A stretch of DNA of 64,000 nt from Athripsodes cinereus. Its lineage: Eukaryota; Arthropoda; Insecta; Trichoptera; Leptoceridae. The notes beneath the pieces were generated by a model. It was not told the origin of the DNA. It made no database searches and was given only the letters and a program-made list of their open reading frames with translations. Location of the stretch: assembly GCA_947579605.1 (NCBI GenBank), contig OX388317.1, positions 23,517,384 to 23,581,383 of the forward strand, written 5' to 3'. Below are positions 24,340 to 35,959 of this stretch, piece after piece. A program made the translations under genes and the position numbers. Position 1 is the first letter of the stretch. Every line of letters starts with the position of its first letter.

Positions 24340-26575
24340 AATTTGTCGTAGATAATTAAAATTGAATGATTACTGTATGAATAACTTCAGTGTCCATATT
24401 TTTTAATATAATTATTGTAACTGGATTAGATAAAAAAAAAATTATCTATGGGAATGTTGTGATTACATTAAATTTTGGATTAACCTAACCTCTCCTAACA
24501 ATACTTTTCATGAAAAAAAATGCTAAAGAGCACTCTGTATATTGTTGTAATATCACAGCCATTATCCTGCAGATGGAATAACCAGCAGACAATTTTTTTG
24601 CATTTAATGAATAGATTCCCTGCCGGTTTCATAAAAAAGTCTATTTATTTAAGGACCGAAATGTCAAAATGCTATTAGCTACTTATGATTACTGTGTACT
24701 AGAATATTTTTTCTTTGAAAATTAAACAGACCTCCATTTTTATGGAACTGGCCGTTGGTCTTGTTAGGTTGCTTCACTGTATGAGTTAATGTGAATATTG
24801 TCATTATGTAAAAAAGAGTAAATAAACACGAAATGATATTGGTTAGGTTAGGTTGCTGTATCTTAGTATAATCAAATGAGACACTGAGAGCAGTAGTGGC
24901 ATAACCTATATTTTTTAATCAGATTTCGTGTATTAAATATTTCTCGATGAGAATGGAGGAATTGGTGAACATTGTCCATGGACAATGAAAATGATTACTG
25001 AACCAGCTGAGAGTAAACTCCATTCCCACTTTCTCTGATTAGATTTTGTACAATGTTGCATTATGTACTACGGTTCTTCAATGGAGATGTCTGACTGGTT
25101 TTGTCATCTGCGCATTGGACCCAAACCCAATTGAACAAAAAATTAATAAACACTTAAAACATTTTTTATTACACATTTGTAACAATTTACAATACAAAAG
25201 TAGTTTTACTTAAAATTGATTCATTACTAATAAATTGAGTGGAATAAAAAAAATGTTTGTATGCACATATTCATAGTAAAATCCGTGATATTACTTTTTA
25301 AAGATTATTCCTATTTATATCAAAATATTCTGTGGTATATCTAATATATAGATAAACTCAGTCTCTGGTAATTGGATTATCGATGTATATTTACACCAGA
25401 CTTCACAGAAAAATGTTTGGAGGGCAGAGTCCCAACACAACGGAACAAAAACAAAACAAACAAAAAGTGTTTACCAACATGACCATAATAATATATTATT
25501 CAATGGTTCAAAGATTAACGTAACATTAAATGATATGCTTTCCCTAAAAGGTAATGAGGAATATATTTCCATAAAAGGATAAGGCGTACCACGTGAAAGA
25601 AAAAGCTTAAGGTGGTATCTCTTTCTTACTCCGTAGTTCTGGCTATGCGTGAAAAAGAGATAAAGTACCATAACTCATGCTATCCTAGATAGTAAATTAT
25701 TTCAAAGAAGAGCTTTGTTATGTTTTATATCCTTCCAACTGTCAGGGTTGTAAAATCACTCAATATTGGGTGGAACGCCTAAAGAATACCTAATAATAAT
25801 AAAAAAAAATGTCAGTTTTGTTTTTGTTACTATTTTGTTGTCTGACTTTCTTTTTTTCTCTTATGGCATAAGATCCTACAAGGATGATTTGCGCAATTTG
25901 ACTTTAAACTGTCATAACAATCGAACATGTGTTACAGTTTGCCCTCCAAGCAGAAGCAAATCCATAGACAAGACCATGTGACCTTTAATGGTCTATTGAC
26001 ACAGACAACACAAAGTAATGCAATGATGAATTACTTGCAGTCAGCCATTGTAACATAATCGAGTGCTATACATTGCCACCATTAATATGTATCTACGTTG
26101 CGAGATGCAGAATCATTCTTTATGTTGTTTCAAATTGGAGTTTTGTCACTTTTGTCTTAATGTCTAAAAAATGTTGTTTAACGTAATATAAAATGTAACA
26201 TTTCAGTATTTTTTATTTTGTAAATAAAAAATATTTTTTAAAAGGTATTTTAACAATACATAATTATTTTCATTAAAAATATTGTACATAGTATTTTAAT
26301 GTTAATATGATAATGTTGATAGGTACACATTTTTTACATTTTAATTTTAATGACGTATATAATAATATTTTAAATGTGTAAATACATAATATTTTGTGTA
26401 CTTATATGTAATTATTATAAAAATATGTATATGCGCAGCTGGGCCAGTTTGTTTACTTCCTCTGAAATTCTAAATATTTTTTTACTTAATCTCACACTAT
26501 TTTAACTTTAACAACAACTTCTGCGAAGTTAAATTAAGTACATACCATCATTCCCCTTCCCTCCCAATATAAACA
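24340..26575. other. Intergenic, no gene seen
   Basis: AT-rich. Open frames at 25471-25671 and 25766-25981 have no recognisable domain, signal or codon pattern. Poly-A/T-rich 26200-26430 has no coding potential. Confidence 0.45.
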
Positions 26576-26579
26576 GAAA

Positions 26580-26930
26580 AGATCGAGCGCTGCTTCCTCC
26601 TGTCCCTGCACATGTTTTTCCGCTTCCATCACATCTACACAATTCCTCATGATGTTCTTATATTGTACTCAATGCATTAATTTTTTAAGGTCTATTCTAC
26701 ATGATCTAGCCATTTGATCCTTGGCCATCCACGTCCCCGAGTACCCTTTCTCTCATTCATTCTTCCCACATGCCCAAACCAACGTAACTTATTTACATTC
26801 ATCTTGATCACACCAATTTGTATTCCACATTCTTCTTGTGTAGCACTGTCATCCATACAATCCCTCAGACTTTTATCACACTTTGAGTCCGTTACTTTAT
26901 GTAGCAGTGTCTGTCTCCAGGCAAAGTTAT
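26580..26930 (-). pseudogene. RTE-type LINE ORF2 C-terminal fragment
   Basis: The minus frame includes MNVNKLRWFGHVGRMNERK followed by a GRGWPRIKWLDHV block; same family as 22290-22680. Frame breaks follow on the 3' side (LCRCDGSGK region). Confidence 0.65.
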
Positions 26931-27429
26931 ACAATAATGATAAAAATAACAAAAAAAAGAACATATATTTTGTCTAAAATTATTGATTTTTTACATAAAT
27001 TTATCTTTTTTTTTGACTCCCTGCCCTTTGAAATTACCTAATTTGCATTACATTTTCAAAAAAATAATGATAAAGAAAAACATATTAACCAAGTTAAATC
27101 TTTAAAATAAACAGTGCCCAGATCAGTATATATATGTATATTTGTCAATTTTATCATTTTAATATTATTTAGGCATCATTGATTAATATTTTTTTGAAAA
27201 TATTCATTTTATATTTTTTTATATATGTACTTTTCTTAAATAACAAATTATCACGATGTACCTAGATGTATAATATTATTAATTCACATCACAAATCTTG
27301 AGTAGGTATACTGTGTAGTGAGCAAAAAAATTGGGGAGGGAGTAAAATGTGTAATATTTTAATAGAAAGAAGATTAAATAATAAACATTTAATAAAAATA
27401 AGTAGATAATGTATAGATCTTCTTCTATC

Positions 27430-27750
27430 AGTGCCGTATCAGGTCCCCCCGACGTTGGTTATCATTCTGGAGAATGCTTCTCTGTCCCACTCTGTGCGGG
27501 CCAGCTCTACCATCTGTGTTATTCCGGTCCATTGCCGAATATTACTCAGCCATGACATCTGCCTCCTTCCCACTCCACGACGTCCCTCTATTATCAACTG
27601 CAGAAGTCGATATTTATCGCCTCGCAGGATGTGGCCCAAAGATGAGACTTTACGAACCGTGGTATTCGTCAGGAGCTCTCTATTTGTATGCACTCTACAT
27701 AGGACTTCTGTATTGGGCACTAAATCTGTCCATGGTATTTGAAGCATGAT
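27430..27750 (-). pseudogene. RTE-type LINE ORF2 C-terminus, second subfamily
   Basis: A 102-codon minus frame: SLGHILRGDKYRLLQLIIEG, RRGVGRRQMSWLSNIRQWTG, then ELARTEWDREAFSRMI and a final NVGGT-stop. This ending is typical of another insect RTE lineage. Confidence 0.7.
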
Positions 27751-27759
27751 TATATATAA

Positions 27760-29105
27760 TATATAGGTAACTAAATAAATTTACTATTAATATTGATAGA
27801 TAGATAGTGTGATCAAAGACATTTAACAAGAGCTAGACTGTGCAGTGTCGACCAAAATACTTAGGATGGGTGGTATACCTCAATGCTCAATTGAACATTG
27901 GTCGACATTATTATATTCTCATCAATAAATATTACTCATTTTTTTTAAGAAAATAACTCCATAGTATTCCCTCCCCTCATTCAACATAGACAGTTCCACC
28001 ACAGCGATAATTCTAAATATATCTGTATACCGGAGCAAAACTTAACTATGTCACGAGACGTAATATTTCAGTATGGCCGTTCAAAGTATTCTTTTTTTCA
28101 AAATTACATTTGCTTGTCACATCTTAGTTGACACGAAATTACTGTCAATAATTATTGTAGATGTTTGCATAAATGGAAGTCCCTATACTTCTGCGGTATT
28201 TGGGTTAATGGTGGGTCTGCTTCAGTGCTATTAAGTGTACCCCACACTTTTTTTTAAATTACACAATATTGTGTTAAAGTGATGTTATTTAGCTTTGACA
28301 AGAATTCAACATATTATTTAATTTATAGATATTGCAAAATATAATGCTTTTATATTTAGGTGAAATACCATCAAAAAGAGCACAACGAAATACAATATTC
28401 ACAAGTCACTTTGGCCATAATTCAACATAGTGCAGTTTAGCTTCGACTTACAGGTATTGTTTGTATAAAATATAATTTAAGTGTTATGTCGGATTTAGCT
28501 ATACACGGTGATTATATCGTATAAAATGTTTTAAAATATGATTTGTCATATTTTTTTAATCTGGTCTTATGTATTTTGTTACAAAAAAATCGATCCGTAC
28601 TCTAGTATGATGGTTCGAGTCTTATCTGATGAACTTCTACATACCAGTATTTCTTCTTTTCTGAACTTCAGTGTTTACCTCGCATGTGCTGTGCAATACA
28701 TCAAACATATATTTACTTTCAATCGGTAATTGAAAAACCAAATACTTTTACAGGTATAAATTTAATATCCGTTAGAAAATTCAATGGATGCTTGAGGTCT
28801 TCGTTATTTATCTACGGAGTTCTGCTTTTGGAGTTGTTTATTGTAAATTCAAATTCAGATACAAAATTGTTTCCTTGTTGCCTAACTATATGACCAAACT
28901 ATAACAAAATGTTAGCGAAAAGTGCAATCTGGATTTAAATAATTTGTAAGAAAATCGTATTTAGTTCTGAAATTGTGAGACTTATTGCACTTTGTATCAG
29001 CTTGGATAGACTTTTCAATAACTTATAAATGGATTAATATTATTTTGTGATATGTTGCGTCTAAACTGTAATTACGGTAATTTTTTTTAAATTCTGTTAC
29101 TCCCA
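27760..29105. other. Intergenic, no gene seen
   Basis: Contains a short family A fragment at about 27860-27905 (minus) and AT-rich sequence. The frames at 28538-28893 are hydrophobic and AT-driven, without domain evidence. Confidence 0.4.
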
Positions 29106-29704
29106 TATATATATATGGACAATTTCTAAAGCGCCGTTTACTCATAACATGACCTTAACCCAGATAAGCCGGCTGTACGTTTTATCGAACACTTGCCGAT
29201 CACTTGTTCACGTGATGTTTCTGCTTTAGTGTAAAATAATAGGGATGATTTTGCTAGTTTAGCTGCATAAGAGAGACATATTTTATAACATCAATTAGTT
29301 TATAACTGTCAGTTGGAATAAGTGGGCGTGTTTTAGAGATTTGTACTCAGCAATTAATTTTATAACAATGTCGTTGCCATATTCAGGTCGAAAAAGCTTA
29401 TTTATTTTTAAATATTTTAATTATTATTATGATGTCCTTATATTATAATATGCAATTATTGATAGTGCGAATTTAAATATCAATTTACTTTTAATTTGCA
29501 ATACTTATCACCATCCAAAAATTGGTGTACGTTTAATCGTACAACAGGAACATATCCGTGCCGTCTGTAGTACTAATTGTCATATATTATTATATGGATA
29601 TATCGTAGTCTATTTTGTCAATACTAATTTCCAAGTATATGTGTACAGTCGCAATCATATTTCATTTACATTTTTGATTCTCAATTTAATATTTTTTTTA
29701 CCTA

Positions 29705-30410
29705 GATCACGGTTAAGAGCTCCAGCAGTAGTCGTATTCTACGGAGTACCCAATTATGATGGATATGTTTCGGTCCAACTGGAACAATTCTCAACATTAA
29801 AATACCTAGGAGAAGAATTCTCAGCAGATGGTCGACAAAGAACATGCATAGACAAGAGGATTGTGTCGGCAGGAAATGTGCTGAAAGCCTTTAGAAACCC
29901 AATAATACATAAATCTGAGCTGACCCAACGGACGAAAATGACCATTTTTAGGAAAATATACCGGCCTCTCCTCATATATGGACACCAAATTTGGATGCTC
30001 ATGGAGAGCGTGAGATCAAGGTTACAGGCAGCGGAAATGCGGTTCCTCAGGGGAGTGGCTGAGGTGTCATTGAGAGACCGTATAAGGTAGGTATACGTAT
30101 GTTCGTGAGGCTCTCAAGGTGGAACCAGTATTCCTGCATACAGAGAGGTCGCAGTTGCGATGGCTGGGTCACGTGCTCCGCATGCCAGAAGACATATTAC
30201 CACTTAGATCTTTAGAGGCTGTAGGAGAGGGCAGAAAACCAGCGGGCCGCTCTAGAAAAAGTTGGCAAAGGCAGGTGTCGAACACGTGTGACTTGGTTTG
30301 GAGTGGCCAGATGTCCTGGAAACAGCGGTGGACAGGGATCTCTGGAGGAAGTACCTTGGCGCAATGGGCCCCTGACCCAACTAGGACAAGGGAAAGAAGA
30401 TGTGATGTGA
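29705..30410 (+). pseudogene. RTE-type LINE ORF2 C-terminal fragment
   Basis: Frames 29641-30090 and 30119-30556 are one gene broken at about 30090. They contain LKYLGEEFSADGRQ, IYRPLLIYGHQIW (normally YGxExW), then LRWLGHVLRMPED and GRSRKSWQRQV, ending with a W-rich tail. A piece of the same 3' end lies inverted at 42660-42780. Confidence 0.7.
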
Positions 30411-30857
30411 TGTGTGATGACCACTTAGACATAAGCAAGTTTTACAAAAACTACGAAAAAAAAAAATGCTCGAAAACTCAAAAACATCGCGGTACGTACA
30501 TATATTGGAGTATTCTGAAAGCCGCAAGGGTGCTCTATCTCAAGACTTCCGCCTGACTTTTCTTCTTGGGCCACTCTGTATGTACACTTTGCCTGTTGGA
30601 GAATCATTGGAAACATAATAATACAAATAAATCAACATTTTCAAAGATTTTGTCATTTTTTCATATACTCGTATTTAGGTGGTGTATGTTCCTGTTGTAC
30701 GTTTAAACGAACACTTAATATTTTTCAATAAAACTTTAAAAATTGAACAATTTTTTTTTTAATTATTTTTTACTACATTTTTACATATACAACTACCACA
30801 TATTAAAAAATCACGACCATCCGAAAAAATTTTTTTTTTCAGGACTGTCTGGGTTAA

Positions 30858-31327
30858 GGGTGCCGTATATCGTATCCATCACCCGAAACTCCCAGCAAAA
30901 AGGTGTGTCTTCAGCCCTCTTCTAAAACTCTCTCCATTCACCTCCTCTTGCAGCCACAGAGGCAGCTTGTTCCAACATCTGGGACCCGCAACACTAAACG
31001 CTCTATCTCCAAAGCCTGTTTTGCGAGATCGAGATGGCTCAATCAGTCTGCATTTTGCCTCACCATATGATGAAAGAAAGAGAAAAATGTTCATACTCTT
31101 TCTTTTGTCTAAATTTTACAATGGGAGGAAGAAAGATAAAGAACCTTTGTCCAAAGCTTTGATATAGACAGCTTTAGTAGCAAATCTATGAGTTACTCAA
31201 TTTTGAGAAATGTTTGGTACATCTCATCACAGTTGAATGATAAACTGCGTATGAAAAACAAACATTACAATGGTGAAGACACCTTTTTGCTAGGAGCTTA
31301 GAACAATAGACACACAATACGGCACCC
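30858..31327. mobile_element. Short TIR insertion with TTRA duplication, carrying a LINE fragment
   Basis: Ends GGGTGCCGTAT and ATACGGCACCC are exact inverted repeats. Left flank is TTAA (30854-30857), right flank TTGA (31328-31331). Removing it restores homology to the left end of the host element (CTGGGTTAAG..). Within it, on the minus strand (30879-31094), RKTGFGDRAFSVAGPRCWNK and a FRRGLKTHLF block are the C-terminal signature of CR1/L2-like LINE proteins. Confidence 0.6.
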
Positions 31328-31363
31328 TTGAGTTCACGTTATGAGTAAACAGTGCTTTACAAA

Positions 31364-32453
31364 TAGGGGATTCGATCCCGGCCCTTTTTTCTAATCCCGG
31401 GATTATCTACAGTTGATCCCGGGATTGTATTGATAATGTAAAGTGGTAACAAAAAGTCAGTAAACCATGTCAAAATCAGCTTTTTAGTATTTATCTGGCA
31501 ATGAATTTAAGTTTTGAATCTGCAAAGTCAGTTAAACAAAACTATACTTCAAACAATTTAACTTTTTTTATATTTTTAAATTGTATTTGTATTTATTTCA
31601 TGGTTTTAACCCAGAACAGTTTTAGTTTTGTGGGGCAATATATTCTATAATGTTGTTATTTATGTTTGTTTGCATATACTATTTTGAAATTTTTTGTTTT
31701 TAAATCAACTTAGTTAGCTTAACCCATAACAAAAAAATACATTCTACAGGGATCAATGTTTAAACTCGTATTTTTAAATTACATTGACCAGAGACTTTAT
31801 GAATTATTTATTTGAATTAGGTCGGAGAATGATTATTTGATGCTATCAAATCGCTCAAGCATTGTTAAGAGACTATTCCAACGCGATTTGCAGTTAAACA
31901 ATAAATTAAGCTCTCTTCCATGTTCCTTTTCAATATAGTTTTGAATCATAGTATCATTCTTCAAAGATGCTCTTTTGAAAATAAGAACCACTACGAACTT
32001 TCTTTACGACTTCATTAATATTCCAGTCATTGGTCAAACTCACCATTACCGGTTTTATAGATTAATCCTGAGTCCAGTTCATCATTATCATCATCCAAAT
32101 CATCAATAAAGGCGATAGCCGTTTATGTATTAAATAAATAAATAAATAAATAAATAAAATATCATCACTGATAGGTTCATTTGCAGGTATTTTGCTATAC
32201 AATAAATCACAAACGGCTAAGTGAATACCGTGTGCAAAACAAACTAGGTGCTTTGCAATAACAAGTTTTCCAACTGTAATTTGGACCATCAGTAACTATT
32301 GCCACAATATCATTGATGCGAATGAGTCCCAAATTCTTGACTTATTGTATAATTGTATTAATCCCGAATATCCCGGGATTTCTTAAATTAAATCCCGAGA
32401 TTTTCGGGACTAAAATACGACCAGGATCCCGGGATTCGGGATTGAATCCCCTA
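31364..32453 (-). mobile_element. Degenerate hAT transposon with 8-bp target duplication
   Basis: Inverted ends TAGGGGATTCGATCCCG and (complement) TAGGGGATTCAATCCCG are flanked by the direct repeat TTTACAAA at 31356-31363 and 32454-32461, diagnostic for hAT. Coding remnants on the minus strand (32062-32340) include VGKLVIAKHLVCFAHGIHLA and VCDLLY, the hAT core H-rich region. The remnant is interrupted at about 32093-32158 by a LINE tail with (AAAT)n. Subterminal ATCCCGGGAT palindromes occur at both ends. Non-autonomous. Confidence 0.85.
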
Positions 32454-32479
32454 TTTACAAATTATCCACATATACATAA

Positions 32480-33310
32480 AATATGTGATGTTTTACAATT
32501 ACCTGACTTTTGTAGACCACTTAAAAACTTGCAAAAAGAAGCGCGAGACCTGTTCTATGCCAAGACTACATGGAACATTATCATAATTGTTATTATCTTA
32601 TTCCATCTTGTCCTCATTATCCAAGTACTCTTATCCTGCTCCTGTGCTGGATCAAATTTCGCTGCCCTCAAGCCTCTTTATGTTAGACAACCAGATTATC
32701 AAAGGTCTGCCCGATAGGTTGTTTTTTTGATTACCTTGTGTTTTTACTAATTTAGTCAATGTACAAAATGATAAAGTATATTTTGTATGTTGCGACAAGT
32801 ACTTGTATAGTGATGCAGTATTGTTATTTATTAATAAGGTGACATAATATATAAAACACTAGTTAGGTATAGCGTATACACATTCATAATAATATAGATA
32901 TATAATATGTATGGAACTATTATGATAATATACCTACAATTAATTATATTGTAACAATTCAAAACAAATAGCTGTACTTAGAATTGTCTGGAGAAATAAA
33001 CATGTTTTTAAAATAAAACATATTTGTCTTATTTTAACCATACCTACATTTTATCCTATTCTTTATGAGGACATACACTTGCTTACAAGTGGTTTAAAAA
33101 CATAAAGATTAACTGCACGTAATAAACATTCAAACTCTCTGTATCAAAAAGCCATTTTAGGATGGATGGCATACCTCATTGCTGGATTGAAAATGTTAAA
33201 TGTCTTATTTGGGAATACCTATTTCATAACAGTCGGGGAAAACAAAATAAAACCACAACTGAAAAAATATGTATGGGAATGTATTGAATATCATAATAAA
33301 TATTTTATTA
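32480..33310. other. Intergenic, fragment of family A repeat only
   Basis: A minus-oriented family A fragment (AGGATGGATGGCATACCTCATTG) lies at about 33155-33230. The frame 32313-32717 crosses the hAT boundary and is not a gene. Otherwise AT-rich. Confidence 0.45.
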
Positions 33311-33952
33311 TCACAACCGTGTTAAACAAGTATTGGTGCAAGGAGTCTGGTAACTTCCCAACTTCTTCTGCAAGTCTAAAGGAATGAAGGGGAGCAGAGT
33401 TACATTATTCCATTCATCTGACCCGTCACAACAATCACATATCCCGTCATTCACTCTACTAGACGGGATAGAGATATATGTATTCCTTAAATGTCTAGAT
33501 TGGTACGCACAATAGAACACTCCATTATTACAAGCATTTGTTCCCGGTTCATCACTTCCATCTTCAGGACAATCGCAATAATCATCATTCACCAAAGAAA
33601 AGTCTATCTCTATTTTTGATTGAATGCAAATAAACTTTCCATTTTCATTTGGTTTATATTTTTGAATATCTGATAATTTAATTCCTCGTATGAGACCTTT
33701 ATTATTAAATATATGAAAGAAATCTCCATGCGGTATGGACGGTTTTGAAATTATAATTTCAATATTATTGTTTAATATTTTTAGTTCTTCATTTTGCACT
33801 ATCTTATTTTGTTGTGAATTTCCCAGTAGAAACATAAATATAAATTGGTAAATAAGGAAGAATATAGCTGTTACTAAAAACATACTCAATATGAGTTTTT
33901 TCTTCTGCCAACTGAACCTCTTGCCATGGATTTTCATCACAGTTTTCTTCAT
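33311..33952 (-). CDS. PRKCSH-like (glucosidase II beta N-terminal) membrane protein
   Basis: A single-exon 213-residue frame. Basic N-terminus, one hydrophobic segment at about residues 19-43 (signal anchor, type II topology), then a luminal domain: SIPHGDFF-x..IRGI, two LDL-receptor-A-like Cys repeats (DYCDCPEDGSDEPGT and GICDCCDGSDEWNNV), a further Cys pair, and a stop. The full beta subunit (about 530 residues) also has EF-hands, an acidic stretch, a MRH lectin domain and HDEL; all are missing here. It is either a dedicated short paralogue, as insects have, or a truncated copy. The frame is intact and both repeats keep their Asp/Glu calcium ligands, so I favour a real gene. It should act in the ER or Golgi lumen, but its partner is unknown. 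Confidence 0.75.
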   Translation of the reverse strand: MKKTVMKIHGKRFSWQKKKLILSMFLVTAIFFLIYQFIFMFLLGNSQQNKIVQNEELKILNNNIEIIISKPSIPHGDFFHIFNNKGLIRGIKLSDIQKYKPNENGKFICIQSKIEIDFSLVNDDYCDCPEDGSDEPGTNACNNGVFYCAYQSRHLRNTYISIPSSRVNDGICDCCDGSDEWNNVTLLPFIPLDLQKKLGSYQTPCTNTCLTRL

Positions 33953-33959
33953 TTTGAAA

Positions 33960-35498
33960 AAAAAATAACTATCAAAGAGATTTATAATTCAGGTTTACAC
34001 TTAATTTTATGTTATTTATAAAGTTTTTATGTAATTAACATTATTAAGTATGAGTATAATTACAATTGAAAATCTAAAAAAATATTCTTGCACATTTGAA
34101 TAATTTTTTTTTTTTTTTTTTCTTAAAGTTGTATCAACATTTTTAAATGGATAATAATAATTAATAACTTGATGGGCTTATTTTTGTACAATTCTATTTA
34201 TAACATGAAAACTAACACTGAATGATTTATTGTTCATAGTCACTAAGTGGATTTAGCTTAAAACTAACTAATCAAACAAACGAAACCACGTATCACACCG
34301 CATTACACTCGAGATTGGGGACCGCTTATTGTATTTCATGTAGTTATTTAATACCAAATGTTTCATAATATTTATATAATGAGAATAGAAGATAATCAAA
34401 AGATAAGGACGTCAGCAAATGTTTTTGTTTATATATTGAAATTGCAGTTAAATTGTGAAATCTCTTCTTAAAAGTTTTACCTCAAATAAATAAAACGATT
34501 ATTTTCACCCACATTCCAGTGACAGACGGTTTGACAGTACTATAATGTGTTGAAAACGCAAGTCCACATTATGCGACGAAATATTCTTTAAATGCATTCA
34601 CAAGAGCGAACGAATGAAGAATCAGATTTTTTTTTATTTAAAAAGATCATTAACTGCTCTGTATATTTTTCTCATGTGTATTCTGATTTTTGAGATATAT
34701 TGCATTTGAATAAAAAGAAAAAATCACTTGGAAAACAATATTCAGTCGGTACTCAGTCATGTGACGTCACATTTCCCGACATATATTTGAAATGTTTTTT
34801 CTTGTATAAAATGAAATTTTCACATCTACGAAAGTGTTTATAATTATAATGATATATATATTACGAAAGCTATGGTTCAACTGCAAGATATGTATCACTT
34901 GCAGGGTAGAGAAGGAAGTATTAGGTGTTCCGACGCTTATAAATCATTAAAAAAAAAAACAAGTTTTTTCTCGCATGACCAAGATTTTTTCTCAAAACTC
35001 TCAAATTTAGCTCAACACATTTATTTTAACACACTTTGACTTAGCTCGAGGAACTTATCATGCAGAGTAGACAAGGTCTTTTGTGTTGTAATTTGAGATG
35101 AGATATTGTCTCCAATCCATTGGAATCTGCCTCTTAGGAGCTCGAGCGGTCGTTGTTTGCTGTGTGGTCTCGAGTTGAATACTCCAAGTAGAGAGGGATT
35201 CAAGTTCCCACACCTCATATCTAAGCTCCCAATGCACGCAAGTGCTCTAGCACCACCACAACTTTCTCAAATACCATCCAGAAAAGCACATAATTGAATC
35301 ATTTCAGAATGTGCTGCCCTCACCTCCCTACCCTGAAACATCCCCGCAAATCACATCATGCTCAATCGTTTTTTGCTCTTTGTAAAACATTGTGAGCTTC
35401 AAGTTCAACAGAATTCGATCTTTGGAAAGAGTGGGAACCATCTCTTCGCCATGGACTTCATTGGATGGAGCTGACTGAAGATCATTCTTTGGAACTCC
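33960..35498. other. Spacer upstream of FBXO9, no assigned gene
   Basis: AT-rich to 35000. Between 35020 and 35515 the base composition is more balanced, and minus frames (35021-35218, 35328-35513) could be a transposon relic. I recognise no domain. The MITE at 35499 begins inside the second frame. Confidence 0.4.
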
Positions 35499-35658
35499 AG
35501 AGCCCGTAGACAAACCGTACTTAGCGATCGTCTACTGGCGAACTTTTCGACAATCTACCTACATGTTCCATATAATTATGCGTTATTGTTGCAGTTATAG
35601 GCGAAAATTCGTTTGTAGTCGATCACCAAGTGCGTGTTTGTCTAGGTTTAGGGGCTCT
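35499..35658. mobile_element. MITE (family B), copy 1
   Basis: Ends AGAGCCCGTAGACAAAC and (complement) AGAGCCCCTAAACCTAGACA. The interior shares GCGATCGTCTACTGGCGA and GAAAATTCGTTTGTAG with the copy at 50862. No coding capacity. Lies about 300 bp upstream of the FBXO9 ATG. Confidence 0.65.
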
Positions 35659-35959
35659 GTTCACTTGCAACTTGCAACAGAAATTATAGATATGCTCGAA
35701 TTTTGACAGGTAACTTGGATTCTCTCTAGTTTCAAGAAATTTCCTTTAGGAAATTTCCGTCGAGTGTGAATCTCAGAATCTATCAAAGGAAATTGACTTA
35801 GAAAACTGTTTTACCGACCCCATTCCACTTTTTTTAATCAACTATGGCCTCCAAACTGTCAAAGTTGAGCATTTTGTGTTGTTATAAAATATTAATCAGG
35901 TATTCAGACCGTGATTATTTACGTTGAATAATTCATTCGGAAAGGATACCTGCAATAAA

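Larger units (their letters stand above)
29106..32478. mobile_element. Composite TIR element carrying two nested insertions
   Basis: The left end (ATTTCTAAAGCGCCGTTTAC, TCATAACATGACCTTAACCC) is matched in inverted orientation by the right end. That right end is split: its inner part lies at about 31330-31357 and 30838-30857, its outer part at 32454-32478. The gaps are filled by a TTRA-flanked insertion (30858-31327) and a hAT element (31364-32453). Inner inverted motifs with ACAACAGGAACATA occur at about 29540 and 30690. It contains an RTE fragment. The outer ends are approximate and no target duplication was resolved. Confidence 0.6.

Noticed and set aside
25766..25981. 71-codon frame with a hydrophobic N-terminus and several Cys, superficially like a small secreted peptide
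   Set aside because: Starts in a repeat-like context, no signal cleavage pattern I trust, no second exon, flanked only by LINE debris.
32313..32717. 134-codon plus frame
   Set aside because: It crosses the right end of the hAT element and its target duplication, so it is a chance frame.
35021..35513. Two minus-strand frames that might be a retroelement gene
   Set aside because: No recognisable motif; one is cut by a MITE. Left as unassigned sequence rather than called a gene.
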